This document shows positions 1-5,363 of a stretch of DNA of 6,592 bases, piece after piece. This stretch comes from Prevotella sp. (lineage in GTDB: Bacteria > Bacteroidota > Bacteroidia > Bacteroidales > Bacteroidaceae), in contig JAJQAR010000267.1 in NCBI GenBank assembly GCA_021203705.1, positions 1 through 6,592 of the forward strand. The letters run 5' to 3'. The stretch's first letter is position 1; each line of letters begins with the position of its first letter. The notes under the pieces were generated by a model. The model was not told where the DNA came from and searched no databases. It saw only the letters and a program-made list of their open reading frames with translations. The position numbers and the translations under genes were made by a program.

Positions 1-812
1 TTGTAATTGTATGGCGTATTTATATAGGCATAATACTGCTCTGGCTCGCCTATAGTTATATACTCATCTATCGTGCAGGCGCATACAAAACTGCTAATGA
101 ACTTCTGCACATTGGCAAGAAGGGACATCGGGGTCAGCTGCTCCCTTTCTTTGTCCATGGTTATCATCAACTGCTGCACCGTGGGCCAGAATATCTTCAA
201 CGCATCTTTTTCCTCCGTGATGAACTTCTCCGGCAACACTCTGTTCAACTCTATCAGAATCTGAAGAAAACTTGACGATAGTCCTTCATATTTCTCATGT
301 GATGTGACATATAGACACGGGGGTACAAAATATATCTCGTCGGCACACCAACGGTATTCGTCATACAATATTCTTGCTATCGGCAACGCATTGTCAGGTA
401 CAGGACTGTTTTCCTCCAACAACTGGAACTCATATTTAGGCTCGCACAACCCATTGTTGGTGTCTCTCCACTCATCTTTTATTACTATACATAACAAATA
501 CCTCACTTCGGTGCCTCTTCCTGGTATCGTAACCCTCGTGTCGAATATATTGGTATAGTTAGTATCGTAACTCACATCTATCAGACTGCCGTCACGAGTC
601 AGTCCAAGACAGTCTATCGACACTACTTCCACAATATCTTTGCTTATATCCAACGACAATCTGAAAGGCCTCAACTTCGGAAACAGCCCCATCCTACCGA
701 TAGATCCTAATAATAAGGCGCGACTCACCGTTTCTGACATACACTTATCCGACTGGATGAATATGTCTTCCGTTAGACGCATACCCTTTTTCCATAATAT
801 CCTTTTTGTCAT
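1..812 (-). CDS. tssK: TssK-like type VI secretion baseplate subunit, C-terminus cut by window edge
   Basis: TssK is a baseplate subunit of the type VI secretion system (T6SS); it links the TssE/F/G wedges to the membrane complex in the cytoplasm. The frame runs open from an ATG at 812 to base 1, giving 270 residues with no internal stop. Sequence signs: the N-terminus carries W7-KKGM followed by F18 and Q20, matching the family pattern of W..GM..L...F.Q; a beta-rich shoulder region (about 44-150) contains LPIAR at 143-147, a typical TssK motif; FVPPCLYV at 162-169 resembles the form seen in Bacteroidetes TssK; residues 177-247 look helical, as in the TssK middle domain. The C-terminal part, including the region that contacts the membrane complex, lies outside the window. 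Only three bases separate this ATG from the stop of the upstream tssG-like gene, so the two are surely co-transcribed. Family assignment is from motif recall, not a search; the adjacent tssG-like gene supports it. Confidence 0.85.
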   Translation of the reverse strand, partial: MTKRILWKKGMRLTEDIFIQSDKCMSETVSRALLLGSIGRMGLFPKLRPFRLSLDISKDIVEVVSIDCLGLTRDGSLIDVSYDTNYTNIFDTRVTIPGRGTEVRYLLCIVIKDEWRDTNNGLCEPKYEFQLLEENSPVPDNALPIARILYDEYRWCADEIYFVPPCLYVTSHEKYEGLSSSFLQILIELNRVLPEKFITEEKDALKIFWPTVQQLMITMDKEREQLTPMSLLANVQKFISSFVCACTIDEYITIGEPEQYYAYINTPYNY

Positions 813-815
813 ATT

Positions 816-1682
816 TCACAGATTCGTGTTATAATTTAGGTAATTGTATATCGTTGTATCTGACAGCCTTAACGCCGCAGCATCTTTGTGAATGTCAAAT
901 ATCAATAATGTCTCTACCGACAGTAAATAGTCTTGAATAAACTGACGGTATTCTTCCATATCCTCTATGAATTTCGGAAATTTCTCATCACATTCATCCT
1001 GCCAATAACATAGTCTGTATGTCAGCGTCTGCTCGTTATACCTGTTTCCTGCATATACATCTCCAACTATCGCGCCCTCTCTGTCTTCGTACCGAGGTTC
1101 ATCATCAGAAAATTCTATTTCTTCTCTTTTTATTTCTATCCTGATACCCTCATCCATCAACACTTTCCTTAGTAACAATGTCAACAGTGTCCTGTCTCCC
1201 CTGATCTTCTTGCACGATGGCAGATATGGGATAGTTTTCCTGATGAAACGATTACTCTTTTGCTCTGCCGTTACTCTGTCGCTTAGTATGTCTTGCAATA
1301 CCTTGTCCTCTACGACATACTGATCTAATGTTTTTCTTATCTCAAGACGCAATTGCAAAAGCAGTATGTCAAATGGTGCAAAATACCTGTAGGCATCCTC
1401 CTTCTCCTTCTCTTGCCTTGCATATTCTTCCGCAAATCTCTCCTTTATCTCTACAGGCGGGAGATTGTCAAAACGGTCATTGGAATGGAACATGTATTCG
1501 GGCAACAGGTTGTATATACTATTCCTGCATAGGTGCAACAGGTTCTTGTCTGTTTCTATTCCTAATATGTCCTTGTATACATTGCGCTTGTGCAACCCGT
1601 TGAACTTAACATGAATGCATCTTCCTTCATAATAGTTCAATAGTATCTCCGCATTTATGTCCTGTGGTAATCCTTCTGCCAT
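816..1682 (-). CDS. tssG: TssG-like type VI secretion baseplate protein (Bacteroidetes type)
   Basis: Probable TssG, which pairs with TssF in the wedge of the T6SS baseplate. I chose the ATG at 1682, giving 288 residues; the frame also extends to a GTG at 1721, but that would overlap the upstream E1 gene by 29 bases, whereas the ATG lies 10 bases after the E1 stop. From the ATG: LPQDINAE (5-12) matches the usual LP.DI.AE opening; FNGLHKR near 27-33 and RNSIYNLLPEYMFH (53-66) resemble the conserved block of Bacteroidetes TssG; a charged helix (about 79-98) leads to FAPFD (101-105) and a long helical stretch; the tail has EYRQFIQDYLLSVETLLIF at about 244-262. There is no signal peptide or membrane helix, so it is cytoplasmic. 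It ends three bases before the tssK ATG, a neighbour expected for tssG. I rejected an E2 role: there is no HPN motif or E2-like catalytic cysteine. This family is divergent, so TssG is likely, not certain. Confidence 0.75.
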   Translation of the reverse strand: MAEGLPQDINAEILLNYYEGRCIHVKFNGLHKRNVYKDILGIETDKNLLHLCRNSIYNLLPEYMFHSNDRFDNLPPVEIKERFAEEYARQEKEKEDAYRYFAPFDILLLQLRLEIRKTLDQYVVEDKVLQDILSDRVTAEQKSNRFIRKTIPYLPSCKKIRGDRTLLTLLLRKVLMDEGIRIEIKREEIEFSDDEPRYEDREGAIVGDVYAGNRYNEQTLTYRLCYWQDECDEKFPKFIEDMEEYRQFIQDYLLSVETLLIFDIHKDAAALRLSDTTIYNYLNYNTNL

Positions 1683-1692
1683 GTCGCTGTCT

Positions 1693-2940
1693 TTACAATC
1701 CGTAATACTCTCTATCGCCACTCAACTCTACATAATATACTCCCTTTTCAGTTGACACCTGGATTATGTCAAAAAGGGGTATACCTATTTCTTCTAATGT
1801 CATCTCCTTATATGGAAATGTCTCGTCTATGTTCTCGTAGAAAATCTTGTGAAAAAGTGTCCGGTAATTCAACTTTCGCATTTCCTCGTTGCTTGTTATC
1901 ACCGCATCGAGCTTTGACTCCGGAATTCTCAATTCAAACTCTTTCTCTGGCCTGTCTGATATTATCTTCTCTATGAACTTGTTGTTCCGCATGTTTATCT
2001 CGACGGTCTTGACATTGAGGATTTTCTCCAAAAGTGATATAGCTTCGCCTACCTTTACTTTCGCTGACATATCTTCGCTTTTCACTATGTCCTCCCATAT
2101 CTCATGAGCCGGACATGTCTTCTTCCATGTGGCATATTTATATTCACTCACTGTGTTAGTCATTCCTTCATATCTCCATATCTTGCCCTGCAACGTCTTG
2201 AATGGTGTCGGCTCACCTTCCGTGATATGTATCACCTTCATCGCCTCTTGCACTTCCATCGCTCCTATTATCGATGCACTGATTGGAGTTGTGGCTACAC
2301 GACCAACGGAGGCTTGCGACCTCACCACATCTGCACAGCCTGTACGCAGCATGATACTGTTGAACTCGTCACGGGAAAGATTACACTCATAGCAGTTTAT
2401 GCCAGGACTATATACTTTTATTACACCTGTAAGGTTCTCTATACTTCCGTCTATCCATGTCTTTCCCGCACGGAACGACAATCTGTTCAGTTGATAACGG
2501 GCTATCCTGCTATCTAAACAGCCTATTACAACATCTACCGACTTGTACAGACCCAATCCAACTTCTGAAAAAAGATTTCCTACTATCGGTATTACCTTTA
2601 TTTGTGGATTTATCTCCATTGCACGCCTCGCCACTACTTCCGCCTTATATGAGTGATTATATGCGTCTTCTTCACGGAACAATACCGATCTCGTCAGATT
2701 CGTTATCTCTATCCTGTCAAAATCACATACGTATATCGTTCCTATACCGAATAACGCAAGGTTTTTCACCACTTCATTTCCTAAAGCTCCTGCTCCTGCC
2801 ACAAGCACTTTCGCTTTTCTCACCTTTTCTTGCTTGAACCACGAAAGCAACGTGAATACCCCTTCTCCCCACTCATATTCCTTTTTTGTCCGCATTTTAT
2901 CTCTCTTGAAATATTTCTTATTTTGCGACGTAACGAGCAT
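1693..2940 (-). CDS. Ubiquitin-E1-like (ThiF/MoeB/Uba3-type) adenylating enzyme with extra C-terminal domain
   Basis: E1-like enzymes adenylate the C-terminus of a ubiquitin-like or sulfur-carrier protein and may pass it to a cysteine. The Rossmann ATP site is complete: GAGALG (49-54), acidic D73/D75, N81 and R84 in the NLTR motif, K99, and D143 in GCLDSRIAR. The wording 'DFDRIEITNLTR...' and 'LDSRIAR' is closer to eukaryotic Uba3-type E1s than to classic ThiF. A zinc site is suggested by C183-x2-C186 and C276-x2-H279, the last ligand being His rather than Cys. C202 (TGCADVV) sits where MoeB/ThiF place a conserved cysteine. After the adenylation domain (about 24-285), residues 293-415 form a separate domain ending in TLEEIGIPLFDII (381-393) and a final strand, reminiscent of the beta-grasp UFD of eukaryotic E1s. 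There is no membrane segment. The start is uncertain: M1 at 2940 or M16 at 2895 (MRTKKEYEW) are both possible. It lies between a RING/FHA membrane protein and tssG, and lacks the thiamin or molybdopterin neighbours expected for ThiF or MoeB. Confidence 0.9.
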   Translation of the reverse strand: MLVTSQNKKYFKRDKMRTKKEYEWGEGVFTLLSWFKQEKVRKAKVLVAGAGALGNEVVKNLALFGIGTIYVCDFDRIEITNLTRSVLFREEDAYNHSYKAEVVARRAMEINPQIKVIPIVGNLFSEVGLGLYKSVDVVIGCLDSRIARYQLNRLSFRAGKTWIDGSIENLTGVIKVYSPGINCYECNLSRDEFNSIMLRTGCADVVRSQASVGRVATTPISASIIGAMEVQEAMKVIHITEGEPTPFKTLQGKIWRYEGMTNTVSEYKYATWKKTCPAHEIWEDIVKSEDMSAKVKVGEAISLLEKILNVKTVEINMRNNKFIEKIISDRPEKEFELRIPESKLDAVITSNEEMRKLNYRTLFHKIFYENIDETFPYKEMTLEEIGIPLFDIIQVSTEKGVYYVELSGDREYYGL

Positions 2941-2951
2941 TGTTTCCTATT

Positions 2952-2972
2952 TGAAAATCCTGCTGATTTTCA
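2952..2972 (-). repeat. Intercistronic inverted repeat (8-bp stem, 5-base loop)
   Basis: Directly after the TGA stop of the VWA/RING/FHA gene, the transcript can fold as TGAAAATC, loop AGCAG, GATTTTCA: a perfect 8-bp stem. A competing 5-bp stem with a GAAA loop (positions 2963-2976) overlaps the stop codon. No T-run follows, and the E1 start lies 11 bases downstream, so this is not a standard terminator. It may be an RNA processing or translation-tuning hairpin, or chance in AT-rich sequence. It sits in the largest gap of the gene cluster. Confidence 0.3.
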
Positions 2973-5363
2973 TCAGTCTGCTTCCACATATTGGAACACC
3001 GTATCTCCTATCTTGAATGTATCATTATTGCAAAGCACACTTGGACGTCCCATCGGCAACTCTGCACGGGTGTTGTATATCACTCCAGTCGCCAATGGTT
3101 TTATCATTGGCAACTGTTTTTCATGGTCTATATACAATTGGGCATGTTCTTTGGCTACCTTGTTGCTTTTCTCCCAATTCATCTGTATCTCACAGTCTCC
3201 CGTCATTCCTATAGATACTTTGTTGCCTCCACCCGTCGCATTCATCCACTTGTGTATTGGTATCTTCAGTCCTGACTTTACTCCATTCTTTATCACTAAG
3301 AAATATTTCTCTGCTAACATCCTCACTGTTACCAATGATGCTCCAAGACCGCCTCCGTATATCACAAAGTCAAGCAGCATGTTCATCCATGGCCAACTGT
3401 TGCTTGCCAGACTCGAAAAATACAACACGATGAAACCTATCACTGCGGAACATCCACCGCCTATTAGCGCACTCTTCAATGGAATGGACGACTTGATAGT
3501 CAGAGAAAGCGATACGCATACTGAAAACAGTAAATAACCAGGAAATGAACAATACCATGGGATATAACTTGTGTGGATTATACTCAGTAATGAGCATAAG
3601 ATGTCTGCTCCTATCGTAAACGCAAACAATCCTATCACTCCAGTAAGTATTGATAGCCCCAATATCTTCAACATTATCAACAGGTTTTTCTTCCGGTATT
3701 CATCATTATATCTGAATATCAGCGAGAGGAAAAAACCTAACAGTAATCCTATCGTCATGAAGGCTGATGTCTTGCCGATACACTCAAGACTTAAGTTTGG
3801 CATATTTTCCGCAGGCGTATAAAACATTCCCACTATTCTTTGCGAAGCCATATCGAAACAGCCTCTTCCAGCTAACTCAAACAATATCCAACTCACAAAC
3901 CCAGCACATACACCTGCTATCGTCTGATGACAGTCCTTCAACGACTTCATCGTGAACAGCTCTTTCCACTCTATGTGCTCCTGTATTCCTGTATTGCAGT
4001 TCTGACCGTATTCTGCACATTTGTAACCGTTCTGCTTCCAACAATGCACATGTATGTAATGTTTGCATTTCACCACTATACTCTGACCTTCCTGGATAGG
4101 CTGCTTACAATAATGACATACCCTGCTCGATATATTCTCTTCCGGTACATATTTCTTATAATATTTCGCTTCAAACGACTTTGACCTCACAAACGGGATT
4201 ATTATTTTCAGTATTATGAATATTACAACTATCGTCAGCAACGTTACCAACAGGGCAACGATGTATTTCATTGCTGTATCCGACCCAGTAATTGTATGCT
4301 CAGGCCACGGCCTTTCGGCTGATCCGATTGATAATACACTCTCTCCTACTGCATCACCTTTCCATTCTGCCCTGAACTCTGTCTTGCCAAAAAATATCTT
4401 CGATGGCGCAACCTTATATGAGAACGAATAATCATACATCTGATCGTTTACAACTTCCTGGAAATCATGCAACACTTTATTCATGTCGTTTGCTGGCTTA
4501 TAGTCGCCCTTACGACCTTCTATATGGGGGTCGCATATCGCCATCAACACGTTTTCTATCTCTGCATCCTTCCCCTCCTCAGTATAATAAAACGCATATA
4601 CCGTCGGCACTATGTGTGCTCTGTCCTGCTGGTAATCGTTCACCTCAAGAAAGCCGATGTTGTTTTCGAATGATGGACTCTTATTGCCTTCCGTGAACAC
4701 AAACAGTATGTTCTTTTCTGTGTTCTCCAACGCACGCTCTGCGATATCTTTATTCCTCGTATATAAGGACTCCCCTATAATCTCTTGCTCTAACTCTGAC
4801 TTCGACTTACTAAATTCCAAAAGCTTGGCATACAGACTCCCGTATAGATATTTATGTTCTGATGTCTTCGAGAATTCCTTCTCAAAAGTCCGCAGGTTTT
4901 CTTTCGTCACTACACGGCTCGACGATACCTCATCTCCAAAAAACGACAGATATACACTGCCTTCCTGTGCACTTCCCACCAAACGGGATATCGCCTTGTA
5001 TATTTTTATCTTACCCTGAGCCGGTATACTCAAGTCTACAAGTATCGAAAAGGTGTACTCTCCCGGTATCCTCTGACCTGTGTTCACATGGCGTATCTCA
5101 CTGATACTGTTGGGTATAAGGTCTGTCCCTTCTTTTACCACTAAGTAATTCTTTAACACTTCCGTAGGGATATCGGCTATTCTCTTGCCGTCTGCCCCAA
5201 TGATATTGAAGCACAAGGTCAATGTGTCGCAACCCGCACCATACTCGTATTTCTTATCACAGAAGTCTACCGTCTTTAGGTTTTGTCCGATTAAAGGCAA
5301 CAAGGTCGCCAATATCAAAACAAATACGGATAACTTTCGAATTATCGTTTTCTTCTTGTCCAT
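2973..5363 (-). CDS. Inner-membrane protein: VWA-like periplasmic domain, RING-H2-like zinc motif, multi-TM region, FHA-like domain
   Basis: I do not recognise this 796-residue protein as a named family, but its parts are readable. Residues 1-27 form a signal or anchor segment (KKK then a hydrophobic run). Residues about 30-100 look beta-rich; about 102-280 look VWA-like, with FSILVDLS (105-112) in the MIDAS position but P114 where the second serine is expected. A beta-rich linker leads to a membrane helix at about 366-390. Then comes a RING-H2-like motif: C416, C419, C433, H435, H438, C441, C449, C456, with the last pair spaced x6 instead of the usual x2. About six membrane helices follow (near 478-498, 530-551, 561-585, 605-623, 631-651, 660-682). 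The C-terminus (about 712-796) resembles an FHA domain: VSIGMTGDCEI (716-726), KEHA (738-741), N764, and a final IGDTVFQYVE. This topology puts VWA in the periplasm and RING and FHA in the cytoplasm. FHA proteins regulate other T6SSs; RING domains are ubiquitin ligase parts. The ATG at 5363 overlaps the JAB gene by 22 bases, implying translational coupling. Confidence 0.85.
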   Translation of the reverse strand: MDKKKTIIRKLSVFVLILATLLPLIGQNLKTVDFCDKKYEYGAGCDTLTLCFNIIGADGKRIADIPTEVLKNYLVVKEGTDLIPNSISEIRHVNTGQRIPGEYTFSILVDLSIPAQGKIKIYKAISRLVGSAQEGSVYLSFFGDEVSSSRVVTKENLRTFEKEFSKTSEHKYLYGSLYAKLLEFSKSKSELEQEIIGESLYTRNKDIAERALENTEKNILFVFTEGNKSPSFENNIGFLEVNDYQQDRAHIVPTVYAFYYTEEGKDAEIENVLMAICDPHIEGRKGDYKPANDMNKVLHDFQEVVNDQMYDYSFSYKVAPSKIFFGKTEFRAEWKGDAVGESVLSIGSAERPWPEHTITGSDTAMKYIVALLVTLLTIVVIFIILKIIIPFVRSKSFEAKYYKKYVPEENISSRVCHYCKQPIQEGQSIVVKCKHYIHVHCWKQNGYKCAEYGQNCNTGIQEHIEWKELFTMKSLKDCHQTIAGVCAGFVSWILFELAGRGCFDMASQRIVGMFYTPAENMPNLSLECIGKTSAFMTIGLLLGFFLSLIFRYNDEYRKKNLLIMLKILGLSILTGVIGLFAFTIGADILCSLLSIIHTSYIPWYCSFPGYLLFSVCVSLSLTIKSSIPLKSALIGGGCSAVIGFIVLYFSSLASNSWPWMNMLLDFVIYGGGLGASLVTVRMLAEKYFLVIKNGVKSGLKIPIHKWMNATGGGNKVSIGMTGDCEIQMNWEKSNKVAKEHAQLYIDHEKQLPMIKPLATGVIYNTRAELPMGRPSVLCNNDTFKIGDTVFQYVEAD

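Noticed and set aside
73..834. Plus-strand open frames of 63, 84 and 64 codons
   Set aside because: They lie opposite the intact tssK-like frame (812 to 1), which has recognisable family motifs.
816..1682. E2-like conjugating enzyme
   Set aside because: Considered because of the E1 neighbour, but there is no HPN motif or properly placed cysteine, and the LPxDI opening and LLPEYMFH block fit TssG.
1683..1721. Upstream GTG start for the tssG-like gene
   Set aside because: It would overlap the E1 gene by 29 bases and add 13 residues without family likeness; the ATG at 1682 starts just before the conserved LPQDI.
1328..2837. Plus-strand open frames of 72 to 137 codons across the tssG and E1 genes
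   Set aside because: All are antisense shadows, rich in Cys, Leu and Ser from reversed codons, with no motif or spacing that suggests a gene.
1693..2940. Thiamin or molybdopterin biosynthesis (ThiF/MoeB) role
   Set aside because: No thi or moa/moe genes are nearby, the C-terminal domain is atypical, and the neighbours are a JAMM protease and a RING-like protein.
2830..3537. Plus-strand 235-codon open frame
   Set aside because: It is mostly antisense to the end of the VWA/RING/FHA gene and the start of the E1 gene, whose proteins carry clear motifs; the plus-strand translation shows no recognisable domain.
3370..4068. Minus-strand short frames at 3370-3597 and 3877-4068
   Set aside because: They are out-of-frame reads inside the membrane gene on the same strand, with no domain signs.
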